NCBI GenBank assembly: GCA_948146395.1 | Contig: OX411547.1 | Span: 33,997,868 to 34,061,867 of the forward strand | Direction: 5' to 3' | Length of the DNA stretch: 64,000 bases | Source of the DNA: Fragum whitleyi | Lineage: Eukaryota; Mollusca; Bivalvia; Cardiida; Cardiidae | In this document: positions 29,521-41,700 of the stretch, one piece after another | Layout: each line of letters starts with the position of its first letter | Position numbering within the stretch: position 1 is the stretch's first letter | The notes under the pieces: generated by a model | Seen by the model: the letters and a program-made list of their open reading frames with translations, nothing else | Databases searched by the model: none | What the model was told of the DNA's origin: nothing | Made by a program: the position numbers and the translations under genes

Positions 29521-29624
29521 CACAATAAACAATTCAGAATTCAGGGATTTCACTATAAAAGCAACGATTTACACTGATGACGCTTTGAAAGCTTGTCCCC
29601 TTATCTACCCGTTGATAGTTTTTA

Positions 29625-29632
29625 TCACGTGA
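29625..29632. promoter_or_regulatory. E-box palindrome TCACGTGA upstream of the PPxY gene
   Basis: TCACGTGA about 105 bp upstream of the ATG, with GATAAAAAC just downstream on the minus strand as a weak TATA. This octamer is the preferred site of USF/MITF/TFE bHLH-Zip factors. Motif only. Confidence 0.3.
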
Positions 29633-29639
29633 CCTTACC

Positions 29640-30376
29640 GATTTCGCAAGGACACTTCACGGTGAGATAGTTGTGTTTCTAAGTATGAAATAAGACAAAC
29701 TGTCTTTCAATTTCCGTATTTGAAAAACGTTTGAATATCGTTTGAAAAGAAGAAACGATTCGATTGAGTGCAACGTGTTTCGCTTAAAACGCCCTTTCAA
29801 TTAGAATCTTTCTTTTTAATTTTGAATAGCTATAAATGACCCGATATTCAGGAAAACCTGCTTATTTGACCATGAAATTGACAAAATACTTAAACTAAAG
29901 TTATTAAAAATTTCAAAATTAATTATCATAATACAAGAAATACTATGTCGTTTACAAAAAAGAATTAGATCCATTTCAAGCTTTTTCAGCAATTTCTCAT
30001 TTTTTCACAATGTTTAAAAAAAAAGGTTTTCATCTCTTTTTTCGATTTTTACACAACTCGAATAAATGGTTGAAATTCTTCAAAGTCTAGATATATCAGG
30101 GTAAACACCTGAAATTACCTATCTATGTCATTAAGGCAGTTTTTCCTCAGTGGATAAGGGATAAAATAATTTCCAAAGTTGTTTTAATGTTAGACATACA
30201 ACGTTTATCCGCCCGTCTGTTTTTCAGTTCAAATCCTCGAGTTTGGGGTGAATGTTAATGTGCATATTTCCGTTTTCCATCTTGGGTAGATGTGTATAAG
30301 TTATTTTTAAACGATATTTTTGGTAATGTCCTGCCCTGCGTTCAGGATCACCAAACGGTGCAAACAGTTTTCCAGT
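29640..30376. other. No recognisable feature
   Basis: AT-rich intergenic sequence. Nothing recognised beyond short homopolymers. Confidence 0.4.
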
Positions 30377-30420
30377 TATACCCCGCTTTGCACGCAAGCG
30401 TACGTGCAAAGCGGGGTATA
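30377..30420. repeat. Perfect 18-bp-arm hairpin
   Basis: TATACCCCGCTTTGCACG, an 8-bp loop, then its exact complement. Weaker relatives lie near 54415-54455 (TATTATACCCCACTTTGCAC) and 56210-56290, next to a CTGCATTCAGG motif also seen here at about 30335. Confidence 0.75.
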
Positions 30421-30837
30421 ATTGGAAACAGGTCAAGGGTGAATTTCAAAATTGCCTTTGTCCGGACCATTACACTTACAGCTGATCTATTATCCAATAA
30501 AACACCTGCCTAAATGACAACTCCGATCAATTGTTTAGAAATGCAATATTTCCTATTCATAGAAAAAGAAAATTGTACACCCCCACCGCCGACCCCACCA
30601 AAAAGAAAAAGGAACTTTAAACTTATTGTGTACAGATTTTTCCATTCCGGGAACTTCTTTGCTTTGAAGATCATCAAGTTTGAAAATTAGCTGGCTTGTT
30701 GGTTTAGTTGATTGATCGATCGATCGATGGGACGCATGTAATTGGAACTAATGAGTTCCATTAAAATAGGAAATCTTTGTGTGTATTTTTTTGACTTTTT
30801 ATTTGGCATGACATGGCATGGCATGGGATTACATAGG
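30421..30837. other. No recognisable feature
   Basis: Contains only a short GATC run (about 30714-30727). Confidence 0.4.
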
Positions 30838-31230
30838 ATGGTATGGTATGGTATGGTATGGTATGGTATGGTATGGTATGGTATGGTATGGTATGGTATG
30901 GTATGGTATGGTATGGTATGGTATGGTATGGTATGGTATGTAATAGTACGGTAAGGTATGTAATGGTATGGTATGGTATGGGGTATGGGGTATGGGGTAT
31001 GGTATGGTATGGTATGGTATGGTATGGTATGGTATGGTATGGTATGGTATGGTATGGTATGGTATGGTATGGTATGGTATGGTATGGTATGGTATGGTAT
31101 GGTATGGTATGGTATGGGGTATGGGGTATGGGGTATGGTATGGTATGGTATGGTATAGTATGGTATGGTATGGTATGGTATGGTATGGTATGGTATGGTA
31201 TGGTATGGTATGGTATGGTATGGCATGGTA
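30838..31230. repeat. GGTAT pentanucleotide tandem array
   Basis: About 390 bp of (GGTAT)n. Two interruptions of three GGGTATG units sit near 30979-30999 and 31115-31137, and degenerate units lie near 30940-30965. All six frames stay open because a 5-bp repeat without stops reads as Met-Val-Trp-Tyr-Gly or similar; these are not genes. Confidence 0.95.
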
Positions 31231-31855
31231 TGTAAGTAAGTAGGGAGAGAGCACAAGAGGGGGCAAAGCCATTGCCGGAATATGAGAATGAGTAAAAGCC
31301 TGAGTTGTTTCTAGTCACGGACCCTAAGTCCCTGTGCGAGTGTAGGACAAAATCCATCCCGGACATCCCGGACATGAGTCCCCCGAACAAAAGCCCTGCC
31401 GGACATAATTCTTCCTTGATTAAAGCCCTCCTGATGGACAAAAGCTCAACCGACTATAGTATACATAAGAACGATAGCCTTGAATTACCGGGCGGTAAAA
31501 CATTGTAGATAAAATATAAGGAAGATAAAAAACAAAAGTTTTTTTTCTTTTTTTTCTTTGCTCAATTTTTCTCGAAGAAGAGCATTTTATCCTAGTTTTG
31601 ATAACTAAATTGGCATCAAATAATTTCATATTTTCAATTAATAAATTAATAAAAATCACCGTGACACATTACTTGAAAAATTTACTGGAAAAAAAAGATG
31701 GTGTACAAGTTTTAATCTATCTTTACTTTTTCAATCATATTTTGCGCATATTCGTTGAAGTCAAATCAAGTCAAATTTATTTACAAATGTCGGGAGTACA
31801 AAACAGTGAACACAAGCTCTGGTGAGCTTTTATCACCGACTTGACAGCTTACTAC
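31231..31855. other. No recognisable feature
   Basis: Between the GGTAT array and a MITE. Several CCGGACAT and ACAAAAGC words recur at 31355-31445 but no element is clear. Confidence 0.35.
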
Positions 31856-32020
31856 TTAAGGTAGTGGACCCGTAATAGTTTTGCAACATCTCTGAAGTAA
31901 TGAACTTTAACAGTGTTAACCGAGGTTTCCTAATGATTTTGATTAGGAAACCTTGGTTAACATTGTGAAAGAATATGTGGCCCAAAATGTTGTGGAACTA
32001 TTATGGGTCCACTACCTTAA
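31856..32020. mobile_element. 165-bp palindromic MITE (TTAAGGTAGTGG family), copy 2
   Basis: TTAAGGTAGTGGACCCGTAA and complement; central hairpin GTTTCCTAATGAT-TTTG-ATTAGGAAAC. Confidence 0.85.
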
Positions 32021-32705
32021 CTGAAACATGTACGACTTCAAGGGCGTAGCTCCCATTACGCACGTTGCGCAAGTGCGTAATAGAAATAAATCCTCATTCG
32101 AAAAATGCCGTTGATGAATGATGATTAACATCGAAACTACACGGCTTAGTATTTAAGAGTAGATACGATGTTTGATTATTCAGCAACGCTCAAACCATAA
32201 AAAGAGGAGCAGATGGATGACAGTTATCTTTTGTCACAGTCCACATATCCCCTTTATCCTATATATTCTTTGGTGTTCTGAGTGCGTTAAACTAGTAATC
32301 CTCAAGGTTACGCCTGTTGACTTTAGGCCTACATATTAAAGACAGCACCAAATATATAAGACAATGCTGCTGTAGAAAAGGGGGAAAAAAGGAAAGCACA
32401 TGTTTAAGATTTTTATATAGATATATAGCTATATAACGTTAGATATATGAATTTTAATTTAAGATAATATTGCATTCTTTAAAAGGGGTAAAATAAATCG
32501 CAGAGTGTATCTCTCATTGAGACAAGGAAATCTGCATCCTTGAAAACTATATTGCACATTTTTTAATCTTGTTAGGCAGGGGCTCTTAATCGATAGTTAT
32601 ACTAAAATTGCCTTTTTATCGAAGTCTCTATTTTATTAATGAATAAAATTAATTTCTCAAATTTGTTATTTAGCGAAGCTACCATTTAGAACAACAACAA
32701 CAAAA
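32021..32705. other. Upstream region of PSMD9
   Basis: AT-rich. A T-rich stretch ending TTATTTAG (about 32673) could be a 5' UTR splice acceptor. No clear core promoter. Confidence 0.35.
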
Positions 32706-32795
32706 ATGGCAGCTTCCGAGAAGATGAATCAGCTAGTCAAGAAAAGAAAGGAAATAGAAGAGGAAATCAAAGCCCTGACAGAAGTTCTTGAATCG
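32706..32795 (+). CDS. PSMD9: PSMD9 exon 1
   Basis: ATG in context CAAAAATGGC; 30 codons ending EVLES, donor GTAAATG, phase 0. Confidence 0.92.
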
Positions 32796-35700
32796 GTAAA
32801 TGAGTCTCCAAGTCGTCTTGTTACTTTGTTAAATTCCAATTTTGGTACAGTGTCGTTAATTTTGAAATATTGTCAAATGTTTCCGTTAACCTTCGTCTTG
32901 CCCAATATCCGGACACCTAATGGGTCGGATAAGTGAATAATAATGGGATTTAAAAATATATTTTAAGCTGTTAATTTAACTTTAAGTTCAATAGGTTTAT
33001 TCAATCATGCAATGTCTATTTTAATAAGACACAGAGGTAACGTAAAGTGCCCTAAAGTCGTCAGTGTCCTATTGTCGTCACTTTTTTGTGACATCGTTTT
33101 CTGTCATAATTATTGAATTCAAGAAAGACTTAACGTCAATTTTTGATAGATTAATGTTTTTCATTTCATTTTTACTCTTTGAGCATTAAATATCTTTTAC
33201 AATAAACTGAAAAACGCACTGTATCCCGAACCCGTGGTTTTCGCACTAGAGATGGAAACGCGCGAAGTTGTTTTGGAAAGACACATGCTGTTGCCCGAAA
33301 GCTGAATGTAAACAAACCACCATGTGAGCAATTTCAGCGTTTTTTTTCCTTCTTTGAACGGGTCCGGTAAACGGACCCGTTCCCAATGACGAAAACTACT
33401 ATTTTTTCCCAAAATGAGAGAATGAAATTCCCAATTCAAAGCTAATTCTTGAAGTAAACATAAACTATGATTATTTCCTATTGGAAAACCTGGAAGTACT
33501 TTTAGCAATAAATATCTGTGTTGTAATTTGTCAACAAGAGGGGAATTTCCGAAGATCAGTTTATTTTAGTCACATGGTTCTTGTTTTCATAGGCATAAAC
33601 AAATACGAAACAGGAAACCCAGTGTATTTTGGATAACCCGGAAGTTATCACATTACAAAACTGCATATTTTTGTGAAGCCAAGATATTGCGCTTTTTGGA
33701 CCTGATTTGCAGTAGACGATCTTTTTGCATTTATTTATCAATTGATGTAAGATAAATTTTAAAGGAAAAAACTTACTTGAATGAAGGACTTTTGGTCATG
33801 GTTGAAGCAAATTATTTTCCTGTTATATAACCCAAATTATAATTGTTTATCTTTGTTTAATTTTAGTAAACAAAGTTGATTGTTATTCACGATCTCGGCA
33901 CCTCTCAGAACCAACCTGAATTGTCTTTCAAACATTCTACAGCAGGTAGAACACCTGAGTATATGATCTATTTTCAAAATATGTTTAAAAAGTTTCTATG
34001 ATTTTAGTAGAAATATTCATTTATAGCTGTTTTAAAAACAATAGGATTGAATATGTATTTGTTTTCTGTTGATTCGTACCCAAGAATGTTCAACCCACGA
34101 ATTTATTATAGAACTTGATTTATCTATATTTTAGGTTTAACCATGATATTTTTTTAACAAAAAACTCAGTGACATTTCTAGATTTGATATAAAACATTTA
34201 TTCCAGAGCAATCAGACTAATTCTTTGTCATTGTTTTTGTTCAGATTCCTTGTGGTTTGCTTTTCAGTTAAGATATGACTATAGAGGCATAGGAACTTCT
34301 ATTATACATATTGTAATGAATTCTAATGATATGAATAAAAGTTATGTTTTTAAAACAAGTGTCACAATGAAAATTCCCAATTTTTGAGAAAACAACGCAT
34401 TTTTCCCAAATTGGTCCGGTCTCGGACCCTTTCCCAAAGCTAGGAGAAAAAACGCTGAATTTAGGGGATAACTCTATTTCTCAAATGATATATTCTTCTA
34501 AACGTATGACTTCCCTTTATTACTTGGTCATAAATATTTACTCAATAAACTAACTTGAATCTTGATGACGACTTTAGGTAAAAGATGACGAGTATAGGAC
34601 ATACATCAAATGTTCGGTTTCGAGAATCAATTAGTCAGCACCTGTCGCTCAGTTTAAGAGCACCTGACTTCAAAGGTTAACAACACAAAGTCCGATATTA
34701 AGGATTCTATTCCCGGGCAAGCACACTAGAATACCAGACATTGCGAAAGCTCAAAAAAACTGTCAGACATTCGGTCTGACAGGCTTAAAAAATCTGTCAG
34801 ACCGAAAACAAATCTGTCAGACCGAAAAAAAACAAGGAAAAATAACATGTAACCATCTTTTTTATTCTAAAAATATAAAAACATGACTGACACTCTAATC
34901 ATTCACGCCCATAGTCCACCCTTGAAGTATTTAAGGGACGCCATTATACTACGACAGTAAAAGTAATATGTATTCCGATTGGCTAATCAATACCTGTTTC
35001 AGCCAACCACATTCCGGTTTACAAATCAAGGGAAATAATCGGCGAAAACACGATATAATAGTGCCGTCCCTTTGTACTTTGTTGTTTATCAATTTTCTCG
35101 CAAACAGAATGACAAATATTTTGGTTATAAGCTTCCATAATTATGCAAACTTGAGGTATTGAAAAAAAGCAAAATGGTCCAAATATGTCAGACATACGGA
35201 CCGACAGTATCGAATTTTCAATTGGACCGAAGTCAAAAATATCGGACAATGTCCGCGGTCTGACGTCTTTCGCAATGTCTGGAATACATTTATTGTCTTT
35301 CGGATGAGACCTGTGCTTTACGTCGATAAAGTAAACATCTCAACAGTAGCTTCATAAAGTATTCAGATATTTTCAGAATTTTAAAAAAATGTCTTTTCAA
35401 GTCAAAAGGTAACAGTCATTTGTATTTTTTCATTAAAAAAAAAGAAAGACATAATTTGATGGGTCGAACATTTTTGGGTACGAATAAGCAGAAAATATTT
35501 TAGTCTGTGTGCCTTTGAAATTCAAAAAATACAAAAAATTCAGGTAAGATAAGACTAGCTACCAATAATTCTTTCTAAATTGGATCCTTAAATTATCTCT
35601 TCTTTCTCTTAATTGGTACAATTTGTAAAAGAGAATTTGCACATTCTAGCGGTGCCGAAAGTCGTAGAGGAACTGTTAATTGTTGGATTCTAGACCTATG

Positions 35701-38700
35701 TAAAGTTTAAAATCAAGGTTTGTTTTCGTGAGAAGGTTGACCAAATTAATGTTTTTTTGAGTGAAAGTTTGGATTTACTGTTTAAACAGATTTTTCTGCC
35801 CAGAAAATAGTGTCGGACATTCGGACTGACGATATGGTACACTTTACCGGACCTAGGGGTTTTTTGTCGGACATGTCCGGCGGTCCGACAGTCTTTGTCA
35901 TGACTGTATTTGAATAAATCCCTGCCTCAATGCAAAGGTCAGTGTCATACTTCATTAGAGATTTTTCAGGCTCCACATAACCCTTGAAATATAACTCATC
36001 GATAGCTTGAATATATTAAGACTTCTTAAGTAATGAGTTGGTGAAAAGGGCCTTTGTGAGCAATGCAACTAATCCCAAAACTATCCGTTACCAGCACTTT
36101 CTCAATTATTTCAACCATATTCATATTAGAATATTGTTTTAATTTGGATCAGGACAAATTTTGATGCCCAGTAATCATAAATCGAGATACCAAAAGCCAC
36201 TTGATTTGGACGAGGCCTTGTAAATCTTAATTGGATTAAGGACGCTTTGAACAATATTTTAGTCACATCGCAGTGACTGGAGCACCTATCAATGCGTGTC
36301 AAGTATTTCTCGCAACAATACTACCATTTCTTCATTTTAAGCCTGAAGATGCTATCACACATGGGTTACACTTAGATATTCGGTATAAATTTCTGTAGTA
36401 TCTAATTTTCCCACATCATGTAAGCATTAGTTTGGGAGCGATAATGCGTTCTTGCATTGAAAAATGAAATAAAGCTCGTTTTGGACTCTTCATTTATCAT
36501 AATTTGGACTATTTTTACAGGCTTATAGTCTGTGACGACTTTATGACCTATTGACGACTATAGGCAACTGGGGCCAGTTTCATCAAAATATTTAGGACGT
36601 ATTTTTGTCCTACCGATTACTTTCGAAACAGTAACAAGAAAAATCATTGAACATGGGTATTGATAGATAAGTGATGCGTGTTTTTCGTTCTAAATATGTG
36701 GTAAGTCATCAGTAAGACAAAAATACGTCTTAAATGTTTTGATGAAACTGGCCCCTGGTCATGACGACTTTAGGTTTACCATGTCCAAAAGTCGTCAGCA
36801 TGACCCCTGCCTTCTTTCTTTACCAATATCTTACACGTTTTAAATATTAGAATCAATATTTATATATAGAAATGTGCATGAATTGTTCTATTTTGATTTA
36901 AACGGAGCAGGGAAACAGTTACCTGACGACATTAGGTACATATAGTATTTAGAAAGCTACATATGACGACTTGAGGGCACTTAACGTTACAGATATAAAG
37001 GAGTAACTCCAATCTAAATTTTTCATTTCCAAATGAAATCTTATGCTGTGGGTACTCATTTGAAATGTCTCAATGAGACTATTCCAAAGAGAAACCACAT
37101 AATAGGGTTTAAGCAGCGGCTAAAGAAATATTAAAATTTGAAAATATAACCCCTCTATCTGTAGCTTTGAGCCACATGGAACATTTACTTTAACAGCGAC
37201 TTTATCAGACAATGGTCCTTACACCAAAGCCCCAATTATCCTACAGATATCGGGTTAGTGAAATGGTAACCTATCAACTCATTTTTTAGCTCCACTGGCC
37301 GAAGGCCAGCGAGCTATTGTCATGGCGAGGTGTCCGTCGTGCGTCCGTGCGTCCGTGCGTCCGTCCGTGCGTGCGTGCGTAAACTTTTCTTTAAACATCT
37401 TCTCCTCCTAAACCAATGGGTGGATTTTGACAAAACTTGGCCAGAATGTTCCTTGGGTGACCCTCTTTTAAAGTTGTTCAAAAAATTTGGATTGACCCCC
37501 AAATATGGGCGTGGCAGGGCGGGGCTTATTTTGACCCCGAAATCTTTGAACGACATCTCCTCCCAAACCATTGGGCCAATTTCAATGAAACTTTACCAGA
37601 ATGTTCCTTGGTTGACCCTCTTCTAAAGTTGTTCAAGAAATTTGGATTGACCCCCAAATATGGGCGTGGCAGGGCAGGGCTTATTTTGACCCAGAAATCT
37701 TTGAACGACATCTCCTTCCGAACCATTGGGCCAATTTCAATGAAACTTTACCAGAATGTTCCTTGGGTGACCCTCTTCTAAAGTTGTTCAAGAAATTTGG
37801 ATTGACCCCCAAGTATGGGCGTGGCAGGGCAGGGCTTATTTTGACCCCGAAATCTTTGAACGACATCTCCTCCCAAACCATTGGGCCAATTTCAATGAAA
37901 CTTTACCAGAATGTTCCTTGGGTGACCCTCTTCTAAAGTGGTTCAAGAAATTTGGATTGACCCCCAAATATGGGCGTGGCAGGGCGGGGCTTATTTTGAC
38001 CCCAAAATCTTTGAACGACATCTCCTCCCAAACCATTGGGCCTATTTCAATGAAACTTCACAAGAATGTTCCTTGGGTGACCCTCTTCTAAAGTTGTTCA
38101 AGAAATTTGGATTGACCCCCAAATATGGGCGTGGCAGGGCAGGGCTTATTTTGACCCCGAAATCTTTGAACGCCATCTCCTCCCAAACCTTTTGGCCATT
38201 TTCAATGAAACTTTACCAGAATGTTCCTTGGTTGACCCTCTTCTAAAGTTGTTCAAGAAATTTGGATTGACCCCCAAATATGGGCGTGGCAGGGCGGGGC
38301 TTATTTTGACCCTGAAATCTTTGAACCTCATCTCCTCCTAAACCATTGGGCAAATTTCAATGAAACTTTATTAGGATGTTCCTTTGGTGACCCTTATCTA
38401 AAGTTGTTCAAGAAATTTGGATTGACCCCCAAACATAGATGTGGCATGGGGGGGCTTATTTTGACCCCGAAATTTTTGAATGACCTCTCCTCCTGAACCA
38501 TTAGGCCAATTTTAATGAAACTTTACCAGAATGTTCCTTTGGTGACCCTCATCTAAAGATGTTCAAGAAATTTGAATTGGATGAGATCCACTTGATCAAT
38601 AAAATTCAGGTGAGCGGTTTAGGGCCATTCTGGTCCTCTGGTTTCAATCTACATCTAAATAGTTTTCTTTCTTGTAATTTTACATATAAGTTAATTAAGT

Positions 38701-41700
38701 TCATTCCTTCATAAGTCAGTTTCAACCTAGAAAAAGTCTGAATTCCTTCTGAATGTTGTTCACTTTCATTACCTTCTATTTGCAATATCTCTCTTTCAAA
38801 TCTTGAGATTTTAAGCCAGTGGAGCGATACAGGCCCTCTTGGGCCTCTTGTTTTAAACTCTGCCTATATTTATTTTACTTTTTCTGTTTAAAGGTTATAT
38901 AGTCAGAGTTAAAAAATTATTTGATATTCCTTGCAGAAGTTTCATTAATGAAATGGTGAAAAAACATTAGATTTTATACAATAATCAATTCAGTTTTCAA
39001 TAAGATAATGTACTCTACTTAAGTTTTTCCTCAATATTCATAGATTCATACATTGTCTTCTGTCCACTGACTCTCCACCCCTGATTCAAAGTCATCCAGG
39101 GGAATTCGATACTCATGTGCCCTGATTTATAATACTGGTATGTTTTTATATGCCCGTCAAAGACAGGACGTATTATGGGATCCCCCATGGCGTCCGGGCG
39201 TCTGGCGGCGTCTACTTCTTTGTCCGGAGCATAACTCTGTCACTTGAAGTCCGATGGACTTCAAACTTGGCAATTGTTTTCTTCTCATCATAACGGAGTG
39301 CAGTGCACAAGATCCATAACTCTACCTGGCCTATTTTTTTAGTTATTGCCCTTTGTTGTTTTTCAGAATTGAATCTTGACCGGAGTATATCTCTAAAAGT
39401 ATAATAGCTAGGATCATGAAACTTCATGGGTGTATAGATCTCACCAAGGGAGAGTGCAGTGCACAAGAACCATAACTCTACCTGGCCTATTTTTAGCTCA
39501 CCTGAGCACATCATGCGTCGTGTGTTGTCCGGCGTCAACAATCTTAGTGTTTACACTATAGAGGCCACAAATATTATACAATCCTAATGAAACTTGGTCA
39601 GAATGTTGGCCAGGTCACAAGGATGAACCCTATTGAAAATGGTAAGGATCCATGTCATATCAAGGGAAAAGGGGCCTTAAGACAATTTTCTTGTTTTCAC
39701 TCTAGAGGCCACAAATATGGCCAAATCTTCATGAAACTTGATCAGACTGTTGGCCAGGTCTCAAGGATGAAGCCTTTTGAAAATGGGGAGGATACATGAC
39801 ATATCATGGGAAAAGGGGCCTGACAATTTATGTTTACACTCTAGTCTCTAGAGGCCACAAATTTTGTTCAGTAGTCATGATACTTGGGCAGAATGTTGGC
39901 CAGGTCTCATGAAACTGGTTTAGAAAAGGCTAGAAACTTATGCAGGGATCATAGGAATAGAATAATGTCTTTCTTTGAATAATCTAATGATCATTTTATG
40001 ATCTTTAAAGCAATTAATTTTGCTAAGGGAGGACTCAAATAGACGAAGGTGAGTGATATAGGACCATCTTGGTCCTCTTGTTTGAGTAAATGCCCTTTGT
40101 TGTTTTTCAGACTTGAATCTTTGTCTGGAGTATATCTCTAAAAGTATAATAGCTAGGATCATGAAACTTCATGGGTGTATAGATCTCACCAAGGGGGAGT
40201 GCAGTGCACAAGAACCATAACTCTACCTGGCCTATTTTTAGAGTTATTGCCCATTGTTGTTTTTCATACTAGAATCTTGTCCAGAGTATATCTCTAAAAG
40301 TATAATAGCTAGGATCATGAAACTTCATGGGTGTATAGATCTCACCAAGGAGGAGTGCAGTGTACAATAACCATAATTCTACCTGACCTATTTTTAGCTC
40401 CACTGGCTGAAAGCCACTGGGGCTATTGTCATGGCGTTGTGTCCGTCGTGCGTCCGTCCGTCCGTGCGTATGTGCGTGCGTGCGTCTGGTCATAAACTTT
40501 TCTTAAAAAATCTTCTCCTCAGAAACTACTGGATGAATTTCAACCAAAGAAATTATGATCCAATAAAAAACATGGATTTAATGGGCGTGGCTAATTTCCA
40601 AATATGGTAAAAATTGAGTTTTCTCAGATTCTAATTCTGATGGATACCAATTAAGTTTTACATGAATGATCCTTGGGTGACCCTTTATCAGTCTACAAAA
40701 AATCATTGTGATCGGATGGAAAATATGCGTTTTATGGGCGGAGGTCAATTCTCTATATGTTATATAGTGGAAACTTCATTTTCTCAGAATGTAACTGATG
40801 GATATTATCCAAATTTCACTGGAATGATCCTTGAGTGACCCTTTGTCAGTCTACAAAAATCACTGTGATTGGATGGAAAATATGCATTTTATGGGCGGAG
40901 GTCAATTCTCTATATGTTATATAGTGGAAACTTTGAAAATCATTTTCTCAGAATGTCACTGATGGATATCAACCAAATTTCACTTGAATGATCCTTGAGT
41001 GACCTTTTATCCGTCTACAAAGAGTCATTGTGATCGGATGGAAAATATGCATTTTATTGGTGGAGGTCAATTCTCTATATGTTATATAGTGGAAGCTTTG
41101 AAAATCATTTCCTCAGAAAGTAACTGATGGATATCAACCAAATTTCACTGGAATGATCCTTGAGTGACCTTTTATCAGTCTACAAAAAATCATTGTGATT
41201 AGATGAAAAATATGCATGTTATTGGCATCAATCAGACATTTTTGGTATGATCTTTGGGTAACCCATTATCATGCAGCCAAAAATTATTTTGATTTGATGA
41301 AAATATGTCTTTTAAGAGTGGAGGTCATTTCTCTATTTGTTATATAGTTGAAACTTTGAAAATCATTTTCAACATCAGTAGAACCCCAAATATAGTTGAA
41401 ACTTTGAAAATCATTTTCAACATCAGTAGAACCCCAAATATCTAAAAATCTAGTCAAAACATTTATTTGTTTTTACAAGATTTTCAAGCCTGTGGAGCGA
41501 CACAAGCCATTCATGGCTTTCTAGTTTGAGTTATTGCCCTTTGTTGTTTTTCAGACTTGAATCTTGTCCGGAGTATATCTCTAAAAGTATAATAGCTAGG
41601 ATCATGAAACTTCATGGGTGTATAGATGTCATCAAGGGGGAGTGCAGTGCTACCATAATTCTACCTGGCCTATTTTCTGAGATCACCTGTGATGTTTGTC

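Larger units (their letters stand above)
33037..36990. mobile_element. 3.95-kb TIR element with repeated GACGACTTTAGG motif
   Basis: Ends are inverted: GTAACGTAAAGTGCCCTAAA at left, GAGGGCACTTAACGTTAC at right, about 25 of 28 matching. The word TGACGACTT or its complement recurs at least eight times, mostly near the ends (33056, 33078, 34567, 36533, 36551, 36763, 36792, 36924, 36964). Three MITEs are nested inside. No transposase was found. It fills a third of PSMD9 intron 1. Superfamily unknown; a clean target duplication was not found. Confidence 0.65.

Noticed and set aside
30687..31441. Several ORFs of 60-226 codons on both strands
   Set aside because: They are the GGTAT array read in every frame; a 5-bp unit without stops stays open. 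No gene evidence.
37320..38331. ORFs of 60-100 codons with repeated similar peptides
   Set aside because: They restart every 155 bp, which is not a multiple of three, and follow tandem monomers on both strands.
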